Shown here: positions 17,270-25,184 of the stretch, piece after piece
Position numbering within the stretch: the stretch's first letter is position 1
How the letters are laid out: the number at the start of each line of letters is the position of its first letter
Origin: Saprospiraceae bacterium
Lineage (GTDB): Bacteria; Bacteroidota; Bacteroidia; Bacteroidales; JAIPBB01
DNA length: 25,184 nucleotides
Direction of reading: 5' to 3'
Assembly: GCA_021739805.1 (NCBI GenBank)
Contig: JAIPBB010000026.1
Coordinates: 1-25,184, forward strand
Made by a program: the position numbers and the translations under genes
The notes under the pieces: generated by a model
The model's input: the letters and a program-made list of their open reading frames with translations, nothing else
Told to the model about the DNA's origin: nothing
The model's database searches: none

Positions 17270-18682
17270 ATGTTTGGAAAGTCGTTTAAAAATATGAAGA
17301 ACCTAATTTTATATTTAGTAATCCTAATATTTCTTGGAAGTTGTGGAAACTCAGGAAATGGAGAGCTAATAGGTGTTCAGGATCGGGAAGATTGGTATCA
17401 GCCGGATCCATTTGGAATGTTGTTTATACCAATGGGAGCTTATAATATGGGTGTTAGCGACCAGGATGTTCCATATGCTCAAATTGCACAATCAAAAACA
17501 GTTTCTGTTCAAGCATTTTATATGGACGAAACCGAAATAACTAATAATGAGTATAGACAATTTGTTAATTGGGTACGTGATTCAATTGCTCATGTTTTAC
17601 TTGGAGAAGCTGATGACCCTGAGCAATTAGGTGAGCATTACCGTTCTGACAAAAATGGAGATCCTATTGAATTTGGAGATCCTGATCCTTATTACTTGAT
17701 TGATTGGAGAGAAAGTATTGAATGGGACAACGAAGAGGTACAGTTAATTCTTGAAGATCCAAATGATGGATTATTTTTACCCCAACACGAAAGATTTTAC
17801 AGAAGAAAACAAATTGACGCCAGAAAATTAAATTTCCAATATTATTGGATTAATTATAGAGAAGCTGCCAGAAAAGAACTAGAAGGTAATCTGGATAATG
17901 GAACAGGTCGTCATGGTCGCCCTCAAGGAATGAAAGATAGATCTGTTTACATTGTAAGTCATATTATTAATGTATTTCCTGACACATTAGCATGGGTTCA
18001 TGATTTCTCATATTCATTTAATGAACCAATGACTCAAAATTATTTTTGGCATCCTGCTTATGATAATTATCCGGTTGTTGGAGTAAGTTGGATGCAAGCC
18101 AGAGCATTTTCAATTTGGAGAACAACATTAATGAATAGCTATCTTGAAGGTATGGGTGATGCCTATTGGAATGATTTTCGTTTACCAACCGAAGCCGAAT
18201 GGGAATGGGCAGCAAGAGGAGGTTTAGATTTAAGTCCTTACCCATGGGGTGGTCCTTATATTAGAAATAGTAATGGATGTTTTCTTGCAAACTATAAACC
18301 TTTAAGAGGAAATTATCTTGATGATGGTGGAATTCATACTTTAATTGTTGCTCATTATGCACCAAACGATTGGGGATTATACGATATGGCTGGAAATGTT
18401 GCTGAATGGACATCAGATGCCTTTAATGAAGGTGCTTATAATTTTGCCCATGATTTAAATCCTCAGGTTTCATACGAAGCACAAGATAACGACAATCATG
18501 TGCTTAAAAGAAAAACAATTAGAGGTGGTTCATGGAAAGATATTGGTTATTATATTAGAACAGGTACTAGGTCTTATGAATATCAAGACACAGCTAAATG
18601 TTATATAGGTTTCAGGAATGTACAGACTTACCTTGGCAGAGCCAAAGGTGATGGTCCAAACGCATCAAATGTTTACCATTAA
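17270..18682 (+). CDS. gldK: T9SS ring lipoprotein GldK (PorK)
   Basis: This 470-residue protein is the outer-membrane lipoprotein that forms the periplasmic ring of the T9SS with GldN. A lipobox LGSC gives lipidated cysteine 25. The mature part is an FGE-sulfatase (SUMF1) fold, with FIPMGAYNMG (52-61), DETEITNNEYRQF (86-98), VVGVSW (269-274), FRLPTEAEWEWAARGG (303-318), GNVAEW (375-380), RGGSW (418-422) and GFRNV (447-451). Formylglycine-generating activity is not expected in this family. An internal ATG at codon 9 (17294) would give a cleaner signal peptide (MKNLILYLV...LGSC) and is preceded by GGAAAG, so the true start may lie there. A TAAATTTG at 17203-17210 could add an internal promoter but lacks a -33 partner. 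Confidence 0.95.
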   Translation: MFGKSFKNMKNLILYLVILIFLGSCGNSGNGELIGVQDREDWYQPDPFGMLFIPMGAYNMGVSDQDVPYAQIAQSKTVSVQAFYMDETEITNNEYRQFVNWVRDSIAHVLLGEADDPEQLGEHYRSDKNGDPIEFGDPDPYYLIDWRESIEWDNEEVQLILEDPNDGLFLPQHERFYRRKQIDARKLNFQYYWINYREAARKELEGNLDNGTGRHGRPQGMKDRSVYIVSHIINVFPDTLAWVHDFSYSFNEPMTQNYFWHPAYDNYPVVGVSWMQARAFSIWRTTLMNSYLEGMGDAYWNDFRLPTEAEWEWAARGGLDLSPYPWGGPYIRNSNGCFLANYKPLRGNYLDDGGIHTLIVAHYAPNDWGLYDMAGNVAEWTSDAFNEGAYNFAHDLNPQVSYEAQDNDNHVLKRKTIRGGSWKDIGYYIRTGTRSYEYQDTAKCYIGFRNVQTYLGRAKGDGPNASNVYH

Positions 18683-18747
18683 CAATACGAAACACAAATT
18701 TTTTGATACAATAAAAATTATTATTAACACTTAATCAATCATTTATT

Positions 18748-19767
18748 ATGGGAATAAATAGTTTAGTTAGAAGTAAAGGTTTTAAAAACTTTATGGCAAA
18801 GCTCTATGGGTGGGGTGCCGCATTGGTAATCGTTGGAGCTTTATTTAAAATTCAACATTATCCGGGTGCTGGTCCAATGCTTGTTGTTGGATTAGGAACA
18901 GAAGCAATTATTTTCTTCTTTTCAGCCTTTGAACCACCTCATGTTGAGCCAGATTGGAGTTTAGTATATCCGGAATTAGCCGGTATGTATTCAGAAGATC
19001 CTGAATTTAGTTTAAGTGCTTCGGCAAGCCAGGAACTTGATAGTATGTTGGAGAATGCTAAAATTGGACCGGAGTTAATTGAAAGCCTGGGGAATGGGCT
19101 GCGGAGTCTCTCTGAAACAACATCGAGCTTATCAAAAGTATCCGATGCTTCAGTTGCAACAAACGAATATGTTAATTCAATCAAATCAGCATCTCAAACT
19201 GCAGGTGAACTTTCAGAGAACTACAAGAGAACATCTGATGCACTATCATCAGATGTGAGTGCTTCACAAGAATATGTTGAAAATATTAAAAAGGCTTCTT
19301 CTTCTGCAAATATATTAGCAGATTCTTATGTACAAGCTTCAGAAAATATGAAAACAGGACTTGGTGCAAACGAAGAATATATTAATGGTATTAAAGCCGC
19401 AACTGAGTCAGCAAATACACTTGCAGAGAAATATGCCCTATCAGCAGAATCATTAACAAAATCAGCTGAGGCAATTGACTTCTCTGGTGTTGATGGTGAT
19501 GCCTACAGCGAGCAGCTACAAAAAATAGCTAAAAATTTAGCCGCATTAAATTCAGTTTACGAATTGCAATTAGGCAGCTCTACTCAACAAGCTGAAACAA
19601 CAGCCAAATTAGAAGAGGGAATGAATGTTTTCATTAATAACCTAAATGAATCTATCGAAAATACAGCCAAATATAAAGAGCAAGCAGCTGTATTAGCTTC
19701 AAATGTTGCAGCATTGAACAAAGTTTATGGCAATATGCTTACTGCCATGAATGTTCAACGTGATTAA
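18748..19767 (+). CDS. gldL: T9SS/gliding motor inner-membrane protein GldL (PorL)
   Basis: This 339-residue protein is the proton-channel subunit of the GldLM motor that powers T9SS. Two membrane helices (about 20-36 and 43-60) contain the charged residues matching those important in Flavobacterium GldL: K34 in GALFKIQHYPG and E52 in GLGTEAIIFF, with E62 in the following FEPP. The long C-terminal part (70-339) is cytoplasmic and mostly helical. Residues 140-244 are three consecutive 35-residue repeats, each opening EY(V/I)xxIK. A further pair, LAALNSVYELQ (264-274) and VAALNKVYGNM (320-330), resemble each other. It is clearly longer than Flavobacterium GldL (about 215 residues, from memory) and somewhat longer than P. 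gingivalis PorL. It begins 65 bp after gldK. Confidence 0.95.
   Translation: MGINSLVRSKGFKNFMAKLYGWGAALVIVGALFKIQHYPGAGPMLVVGLGTEAIIFFFSAFEPPHVEPDWSLVYPELAGMYSEDPEFSLSASASQELDSMLENAKIGPELIESLGNGLRSLSETTSSLSKVSDASVATNEYVNSIKSASQTAGELSENYKRTSDALSSDVSASQEYVENIKKASSSANILADSYVQASENMKTGLGANEEYINGIKAATESANTLAEKYALSAESLTKSAEAIDFSGVDGDAYSEQLQKIAKNLAALNSVYELQLGSSTQQAETTAKLEEGMNVFINNLNESIENTAKYKEQAAVLASNVAALNKVYGNMLTAMNVQRD
19165..19479 (+). repeat. Three in-frame 105-bp repeats inside gldL
   Basis: Units 19165-19269, 19270-19374 and 19375-19479 encode 35 residues each, beginning EYVNSIKSAS, EYVENIKKAS and EYINGIKAAT. All three are exactly the same length, equal to five heptads. The copies have diverged at DNA level but keep the positions of E-Y, I-K, A/S and the L-x-x-x-Y core. 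Confidence 0.85.
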
Positions 19768-19807
19768 TTAAAAATTAACTGATTCATTAACTAAAAAACA
19801 TTTATAA

Positions 19808-21481
19808 ATGGCTGGATATAAAGAAACCCCACGGCAAAAGATGATTGGGATGATGTATTTGGTACTAACAGCGCTTCTTGCTCTGAATGTATCAAAAGAA
19901 ATTCTCGACGCTTTTGTTATAGTGAATGAAGGTTTGGAAACAACAAATGAAATTCTTTATGCTAAAAATGGTGAGCTATATACTGAATTTGGTATTCAAT
20001 TTGATCAAAATCCCGAGAAAGTTGGAATTTTCTATGAAAAGGCAAAATTGGCAAAACAGTATTCTGATGACCTGATTGCTGAAATAAAAGATATAAAAAG
20101 AGAAATAATTGCTTATACTGAGTTTGGGGATAAAAAACTAAAAGTTGGAGAATACGAAGAAAAAGATAAAAATAATGTTAAAAAGACTGTTAAAGATGTC
20201 CCTTTAGAAGATTTTCCTTTAGAACATATTGCTGCTAAAGACAATTATGATAAACCGTGGCTAATACTCGGAGGTCTTGGTGAATCCGGAACAAATGGAA
20301 GAGCTGCAGATTTGAAAAAAATGATAAATGAGTACAAAGCTAATATGTTAAACTTATTGGATGAAAAGCAAAAACAAAGTACTGTTTTAGGATTTGATAC
20401 TGAAGATAAGTGGGATAAGAAATTAGCCAAAAACACACCTTGGGAGTATAATAATTTTTATCATACTGTATTATATGCCGATGTTGTTTTACTAAATAAA
20501 TATATTGCTGAAGTTCTTAATACCCAAGCAGAGATAACTACTGCTTTATTAGGAAATATAACAAAGAAAGACTTCAAATTCGATAAAATAACAGCTAAAA
20601 CAATTCCTGCTTCAAGCTATGTAATATCAGGAGAAGAATATAAAGCTGATATTTTTGTTGCAGCTTATAGCTCAACTGAAAAACCTGAGGTTTATGTTAA
20701 AATGGATGCAGATACTTTTACTTCTGCTGATATTATAGATGAAAACAAGATTGATTCAGTTTCTGGTGGGATGGGAAAATATTCTTATAGAGCAGCTGGT
20801 ATTGGTGAGAAAAAATATGCCGGTATTATTAGAATAAAGAAACCCAATACAAATGAGTATGATGAGCACTTTTTTAGAAATATTTTTACTGTTGCTTCTC
20901 CTACTGCCGTAGTCGCTCCAATGAGTATGAATGTATTATATATTGGTGTTGAAAATCCTATTGCAATTTCGGTTCCCGGAATCCCACAAGGTAGTATTAG
21001 CCCTTCAGCAACAGGTGGTGCACCATTGCGAGCTGATAAAGGTAATTACACAATAAAACCTAATGGTAGTGTTAGGGAGATTGTTATTAATGTTGGATAT
21101 ACTAATTCCTCTGGTGAAAGAAAATCTGCAGGCACTCAGATGTTTAGAGTAAAAAGAGTACCTGACCCTGTTGCAGTAATTGCAGGCAAAACCCAGGGAA
21201 CTATATCAAGGCAACAATTATTAAATGCCGGTGGTATTCTTGCATCTATGAAAGACTTCGATTTTGATTTAAGGTTTAAAGTAATTAAATTCGAAATGAT
21301 GGTTACAGTAGGTGGTAGAGCCGATTCTAAAAAAGTATCCGGTAATAAGTTTTCAAAAGAAATGTCAGACCTTATTAAAAGATTGGGAAAAGGAACTCCT
21401 ATAACATTCCAGTATATAACTGTGAAAGGTGAAGATGGAACAACCAGAACTGTAAACCCAATAGCATTTACATTAAACTAA
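19808..21481 (+). CDS. gldM: T9SS/gliding motor protein GldM (PorM)
   Basis: This 557-residue protein pairs with GldL in the inner membrane and spans the periplasm to reach the GldK/GldN ring. The N-terminus matches the family: MAGYKETPRQKMIGMMYLVL, with R9 and a single membrane helix (about 13-31) running into ALNVSKEILDAF. The rest is the periplasmic rod of four domains, with helical content early (about 35-235) and beta domains later (ITAKTIPASSYVISGEEYKADIFVAAY and onward), ending TVNPIAFTLN. It is slightly longer than the roughly 515 residues of known GldM/PorM. The gene follows gldL by 40 bp and precedes gldN by 12 bp. Confidence 0.95.
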   Translation: MAGYKETPRQKMIGMMYLVLTALLALNVSKEILDAFVIVNEGLETTNEILYAKNGELYTEFGIQFDQNPEKVGIFYEKAKLAKQYSDDLIAEIKDIKREIIAYTEFGDKKLKVGEYEEKDKNNVKKTVKDVPLEDFPLEHIAAKDNYDKPWLILGGLGESGTNGRAADLKKMINEYKANMLNLLDEKQKQSTVLGFDTEDKWDKKLAKNTPWEYNNFYHTVLYADVVLLNKYIAEVLNTQAEITTALLGNITKKDFKFDKITAKTIPASSYVISGEEYKADIFVAAYSSTEKPEVYVKMDADTFTSADIIDENKIDSVSGGMGKYSYRAAGIGEKKYAGIIRIKKPNTNEYDEHFFRNIFTVASPTAVVAPMSMNVLYIGVENPIAISVPGIPQGSISPSATGGAPLRADKGNYTIKPNGSVREIVINVGYTNSSGERKSAGTQMFRVKRVPDPVAVIAGKTQGTISRQQLLNAGGILASMKDFDFDLRFKVIKFEMMVTVGGRADSKKVSGNKFSKEMSDLIKRLGKGTPITFQYITVKGEDGTTRTVNPIAFTLN

Positions 21482-21488
21482 AAGGAGG
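21482..21488 (+). promoter_or_regulatory. Strong Shine-Dalgarno site for gldN
   Basis: AAGGAGG begins directly after the gldM stop codon and lies 5 bp before the gldN ATG. It is a near-perfect complement of the 16S 3' end. Other genes in this window have A-rich leaders without such a site, as expected in Bacteroidota. Confidence 0.75.
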
Positions 21489-21493
21489 TATTT

Positions 21494-22360
21494 ATGAAAA
21501 AATACTGTTTAATTATCATCATTCTAAGCTTAATTCTTGGAATTAATGAGAGTAGTTATTCTCAAACAGGAGTAATTACACCAAATCATGACCCTTATGT
21601 TAGAAGCCATAATGCTCACAGAACGCCATTAAATTATTCTCCTTTAAGGGAGGCTGATGTTTTCTGGCAGAAAAAGATTTGGAGAATAATTGATTTCAGG
21701 GAAAAAATTAATCACCCATTCTATTACCCTACAATGCCGGTTAATGGTAGGAAAAGTTTTATGAGTGTAGTGTTTGATGGAGTAAAATCAGGAGAAATCA
21801 AAGCATATGCATTTGATATCATGGATGACCAATTTTACCAGGAACTAACCCCGGAAGAAGTAATTGCTAAATTGCGGGGTGATACTGTTAGAACTACTTG
21901 GGTAAATCCTGATGATGAATTTGATGAAAGAGATACTTTTTTATTAATAGCTACTGAACCAGCAGATGTTAAAAAAATCCAAATTAAAGAAGAATGGTAT
22001 TTTGACAAGCAAAGAAGTGTGATGGATGTGAGAATAATTGGATTATTACCGTTAACACCAACTAAAGACCAGAATGGTGACATTGTTCCCGGTAGCGATG
22101 ATGCTTTATTTTGGATATATTTCCCTCAGGCAAGAAATGTTTTTGCAAATGCTCCGGTTTATAATCGTGGTAATGACGCCAAGAGAATAACTTATGATGA
22201 CCTTTTTGCCAAAAGAATGTTTGGAAGTTATATAACGAAAGAGCAAAATGTGTATGATAGGACAATTAGTAGTTACACACAGGGTCTTGATGCATTACTT
22301 GAATCTGAAAGGATTAAAGAAGAAATATTTATCAAAGAACACGATTTGTGGGAATTTTAA
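21494..22360 (+). CDS. gldN: T9SS periplasmic protein GldN (PorN)
   Basis: This 288-residue exported protein forms the periplasmic ring with GldK and contacts GldM. It has a signal peptide (1-23, cleavage after SSYS). Family features are the early YSPLREADVFWQKKIWRIID block (48-67), REKINHPFYYP, a central VKKIQIKEEWYFDKQRS, then FWIYFPQARNVFAN and the C-terminal DLFAKRMFGSYITKEQN region. Length is normal. It is the last gene of the operon and is followed 20 bp later by a strong terminator. Confidence 0.95.
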   Translation: MKKYCLIIIILSLILGINESSYSQTGVITPNHDPYVRSHNAHRTPLNYSPLREADVFWQKKIWRIIDFREKINHPFYYPTMPVNGRKSFMSVVFDGVKSGEIKAYAFDIMDDQFYQELTPEEVIAKLRGDTVRTTWVNPDDEFDERDTFLLIATEPADVKKIQIKEEWYFDKQRSVMDVRIIGLLPLTPTKDQNGDIVPGSDDALFWIYFPQARNVFANAPVYNRGNDAKRITYDDLFAKRMFGSYITKEQNVYDRTISSYTQGLDALLESERIKEEIFIKEHDLWEF

Positions 22361-22380
22361 GAAATCTTAATTATATATTT

Positions 22381-22417
22381 AAAACTCTCTCATAATAAAA
22401 AATGAGAGAGTTTTTTT
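22381..22417 (+). terminator. Strong intrinsic terminator closing the T9SS operon
   Basis: The stem AAAACTCTCTCAT (22381-22393) pairs perfectly with ATGAGAGAGTTTT (22402-22414) around an 8-base loop, and seven T follow the GC-containing part (22411-22417). Confidence 0.93.
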
Positions 22418-22553
22418 ATTAGGGGTCATTAAATTCACTTTGATTCGTTTGGACATTTCACCCATAAAATAATTCTAGCCGAGCAAATTGGTTTTATTAT
22501 TATTTTTAACGATTAAATTCTGCTATTATATCACTTCATAAATTTTAAGTCGT

Positions 22554-24920
22554 ATGAAAAAGACCTATTTTATATTATCTGTTTTAACACTTTCATTATT
22601 CCAATGTTTTGTATCAACAGATATAAATGCCCAAAACCAAAAAGGCTTAATTAGTGACAGTATAGACATTCTCCATTATGACATTAATCTCAATATAGTT
22701 CACTTATCAAAAAAAACAATTACAGGCTATACTGAATTAGAAATAACTCCGCTAATGTCAGGAGTTTCGAATATTTCACTTGATTTATTAGAACTTACGA
22801 TTGATTCAATTAAAGTTAATAATAGTTTAATTCCTGTATTTAATTATAATGACACTCTTTTGGGAATTCCTTTAGGAAGTTCAATAAATCAAAACGACAC
22901 TATTATCGTGAGAGTTTATTACCATGGACAACCAGTTATTGAATCCTATGGTTGGGGTGGCTTTCATTTTTCAAACGACAGTTCTTTAGCTTATAATTTA
23001 GGAGTTGCATTTGTCGCTGACCCGCATAATTATGGCAGAGTTTGGTATCCTTGTATTGATGATTTTGTTGACAGAGCAACTTATGATTTTCATATAAGAG
23101 TTAAAAACGACAAAGTAGCTGTTTGCAACGGAATGCTTCAATCTGAAACAAATAATTTTGATGGAACAAAAAGCTTTCATTGGAAACTGGAACAAAGCAT
23201 CCCAACTTATTTGGCATCTGTGGCAATCTCAAATTATGCAGCAGTTGTTGATTCATATGTTGGTATAAATGGAACAATTCCAACTTTTTTGCATGTTCCA
23301 CCTGCGGATACTGCAAAAGCCAGAGCAAGTTTCACAAATTTAAATTCTATGATGTCGATTTATGAAAACAGTTTTGGACCTTATAGTTGGTCAAGGGTAG
23401 GATTTATCAGCACGACACAAGGAGCAATGGAGCATGCGACAAATATTGCAATTCCAAGTTATATGTTCAATGGAAACACTTCTTATGAAACCTTATTTGC
23501 CCATGAATTATCCCATCATTGGTTTGGAGATTTAATCACTTGTGCAACTGCTGAAGATATGTGGATAAACGAAGGATGGGCAGTTTATTGCGAAGCAATA
23601 TTTATGGAAGGTCGTTATGGAAATGAAGCATATAAAAACTATTCAAGAGCAAATCACGAATCAGTTTTGCAGTTTGCCCACACTCCAAATGGAGATAATA
23701 GTTATTTGGCTGTTTACGGCATTCCACATGAATACACTTATGGAAAAACAGTATATGATAAGGGAGCAAGTATGGTTCAAAGCCTGAGAGGATATTTGGG
23801 AGATTCGGTATTTTTCAGTTCAGTAAAAGCAATGGTTAATCAATATTCTTTTAAAGATATTTCAACAATTCAAATGAGAGATTTTTTGACTACCGAAACT
23901 GGAATCAATATGAACGACTGGTTTGATGCATGGATTTTAACTCCCGGATTTGCGCATTTCTCAATTGATTCTTTTAATGTAGTTTCAACTCCAACTCCTG
24001 AATATTCGGTTACTGTTTATGTAAAACAAAAATTAAAAGGTCGGACTACATATGCAAATTCTAATAAAATTGAAATTACTTTTATGGATGATTCATGGAA
24101 TAAATTTAGTTCATACATAGAATTTTCAGGTCAGACAGGAAGTCAAACATTTGTCGTTCCATTTAATCCATCTGTTGTGATGCTTGATATTGAAGAAAGA
24201 ACTTTGGATGCAACCACTGACAATTATAAAATTATTAAATCAACAGGAGTAGTTGAATTCTTAAATACGACTTTTAAGCTTGATGTTAAACAAGTTACAG
24301 ATTCAGCATTTGTTCGGGTTACTCACAATTGGGTTGCTCCAGACCCTCATAAAACTCCAATTGCAGGTTTGAAGATTTCTGATTATCGCTATTGGACTGT
24401 TGAAGGAATTTTCCCTCAAGGTTTTAATGCCACAGGGCAATTTCGATACAGTAAATCAAATTATCTGGATAATACTTTAATGACCAGTAATTATGATTCA
24501 CTAATTATTCTTTACAGAGCCGGAAGCTGGGAAGAATGGCAACCAATTAGTTTCACACGGACAGGTTCAACTGTTGCCGGTCTGATTAAGGTCGATAATT
24601 TGAAAAAAGGTGAATATACTCTCGCTATGTGGGATCAAAGTCATCTTGGAATTAAAAAATCAAAAAATCAAAAATTAAAATTACAAATTAGTCCTAATCC
24701 ATCAAATGGAGATTTTAAGTTTAATACGGATTATAATGAAAATCTTCAAATAAAAATTTATAGCTCAAGTGGTGAATTAGTGGATAGTTTGCTTTTACCA
24801 AAAGGACAGCAATCAATTAAATGGCAAGCCCAAGATTTAAATTCAGGGACTTATATTGTTCAAATTCTCAACTCAGAAAACTTAATTTTAGCAAAAGATA
24901 AAATAGTAATTTTAAAATAG
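22554..24920 (+). CDS. Secreted M1 family metallopeptidase with T9SS type A sorting domain
   Basis: This 788-residue protein has a signal peptide (1-26, before QNQKG), an N-terminal beta domain, and a gluzincin catalytic domain. Zinc ligands are H317, H321 and E340 in HELSHHWFGD...MWINEGW, with E318 as the general base and Y401 (VYDKGASMVQ) as the likely transition-state tyrosine. The exopeptidase motif GxMEN appears as GAMEH (290-294). A central beta region (about 470-700) follows, and residues 710-788 form a T9SS type A sorting domain (LQISPNPSNGDF...LNSGTYIVQIL). It probably trims N-terminal residues from peptides outside the cell, feeding amino acid uptake. It lies 193 bp after gldN, beyond the operon terminator, so it is a separate unit; no good promoter consensus was seen in that gap. 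Confidence 0.93.
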   Translation: MKKTYFILSVLTLSLFQCFVSTDINAQNQKGLISDSIDILHYDINLNIVHLSKKTITGYTELEITPLMSGVSNISLDLLELTIDSIKVNNSLIPVFNYNDTLLGIPLGSSINQNDTIIVRVYYHGQPVIESYGWGGFHFSNDSSLAYNLGVAFVADPHNYGRVWYPCIDDFVDRATYDFHIRVKNDKVAVCNGMLQSETNNFDGTKSFHWKLEQSIPTYLASVAISNYAAVVDSYVGINGTIPTFLHVPPADTAKARASFTNLNSMMSIYENSFGPYSWSRVGFISTTQGAMEHATNIAIPSYMFNGNTSYETLFAHELSHHWFGDLITCATAEDMWINEGWAVYCEAIFMEGRYGNEAYKNYSRANHESVLQFAHTPNGDNSYLAVYGIPHEYTYGKTVYDKGASMVQSLRGYLGDSVFFSSVKAMVNQYSFKDISTIQMRDFLTTETGINMNDWFDAWILTPGFAHFSIDSFNVVSTPTPEYSVTVYVKQKLKGRTTYANSNKIEITFMDDSWNKFSSYIEFSGQTGSQTFVVPFNPSVVMLDIEERTLDATTDNYKIIKSTGVVEFLNTTFKLDVKQVTDSAFVRVTHNWVAPDPHKTPIAGLKISDYRYWTVEGIFPQGFNATGQFRYSKSNYLDNTLMTSNYDSLIILYRAGSWEEWQPISFTRTGSTVAGLIKVDNLKKGEYTLAMWDQSHLGIKKSKNQKLKLQISPNPSNGDFKFNTDYNENLQIKIYSSSGELVDSLLLPKGQQSIKWQAQDLNSGTYIVQILNSENLILAKDKIVILK

Positions 24921-24997
24921 TTACAAATCATACTTATTTAAATTTTGCGTTAATATAAAAATAAAGACTCATAAAAAAGCACCAAAAATCAAAAGTC

Positions 24998-25025
24998 AAA
25001 TAACAAAACTTGTATTTTGTTATTT
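24998..25025. terminator. AT-rich 11-bp hairpin between the M1 peptidase and the transposase
   Basis: AAATAACAAAA (24998-25008) and its exact complement (25015-25025) flank a 6-base loop, with two more T after it on the plus strand. It sits between convergent gene ends and could stop transcription from either side, or mark the end of the insertion sequence. The stem holds only one G-C pair, so strength is doubtful. Confidence 0.4.
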
Positions 25026-25046
25026 TTAAATTTTAAACATTTATGA

Positions 25047-25184
25047 CTAAGTACATGACAAAAAATCACAACACTCTTCAAACTTATCTATATCACTAGA
25101 GAACAACACCATTGCAAGATATGTCAACCCATATTTGAAAAAGCTTTTAGCTTTTCTGCCATGCTTTTTGATTTTAATAGGTTT
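25047..25184 (-). mobile_element. IS4-type transposase, C-terminal fragment (continues past window edge)
   Basis: On the minus strand an open frame enters from the window edge and ends at TAG (complement of 25047-25049), giving 45 residues. It begins KPIKIKKHGRKAKSFFKYGL and ends CCDFLSCT. The HGRKAKSxFxYGL motif and terminal FLSCT are hallmarks I recognise from the C-terminus of IS4-group (DUF4372-bearing) transposases common in Bacteroidota. Whether the full element is intact cannot be seen. It lies about 126 bp after the M1 peptidase, in convergent orientation. Confidence 0.75.

Noticed and set aside
17270..18682. Reading GldK as a formylglycine-generating or sulfatase-modifying enzyme
   Set aside because: The SUMF1 fold is shared, but the lipobox, operon context and length identify the T9SS lipoprotein.
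25044..25100. Short plus-strand frame MTKYMTKNHNTLQ near the window end
   Set aside because: It ends after 18 codons and is antisense to the recognisable transposase C-terminus.

Overview
The window is AT-rich DNA that reads as a member of the Bacteroidota, probably an environmental lineage. The main evidence is a complete type IX secretion system (T9SS) core operon in the order porP-gldK-gldL-gldM-gldN. Supporting signs are two proteins with C-terminal T9SS sorting domains (FPNP / SPNP followed by a GxY-type beta domain), promoters of the Bacteroidota form TTG-N19-22-TAnnTTTG, and mostly weak or absent Shine-Dalgarno sites. Having porP directly in front of gldK (porK) resembles, as I recall it, Porphyromonas gingivalis more than Flavobacterium. 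I would not name a genus.

Layout. Positions 1-5217 (minus strand) hold the start of a truncated exported protein and a 1663-residue exported T9SS cargo with a beta-propeller, a beta-helix and a sorting domain, separated by a clear intrinsic terminator. A 554-bp divergent spacer follows, with a perfect palindrome beside a good promoter and an eroded repeat element. Positions 5772-10470 hold housekeeping genes: priA, a DivIC/FtsB-like protein (minus), an inorganic pyrophosphatase and a membrane-anchored TylF-like methyltransferase. Two striking non-coding repeats sit between convergent gene ends here: a heptamer pyrimidine array at about 8264-8492 and a nested GTCATT/AATGAC palindrome at about 10474-10757. 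miaB (minus) and topA (plus) then diverge from a shared promoter region.

topA is followed after 19 bp by an arginase-fold protein that has lost three of the six manganese ligands, then by the T9SS operon. PorP is an outer-membrane protein, GldK a lipoprotein, GldL/GldM the inner-membrane proton-driven motor and GldN a periplasmic ring partner of GldK. A strong terminator closes the operon. After it comes an M1 metallopeptidase with its own T9SS sorting domain, so secretion machinery and substrates lie side by side. The last 140 bp hold the 3' end of an IS4-type transposase on the minus strand, cut by the window edge.

No tRNA, rRNA or CRISPR array was seen. The most unusual items are the degenerate arginase-like protein next to the T9SS operon, three exact-length 35-residue repeats in the cytoplasmic part of GldL, the two intergenic repeat structures, and the palindrome-promoter arrangement upstream of the giant cargo gene. 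None of them proves a new system; each is a specific lead.
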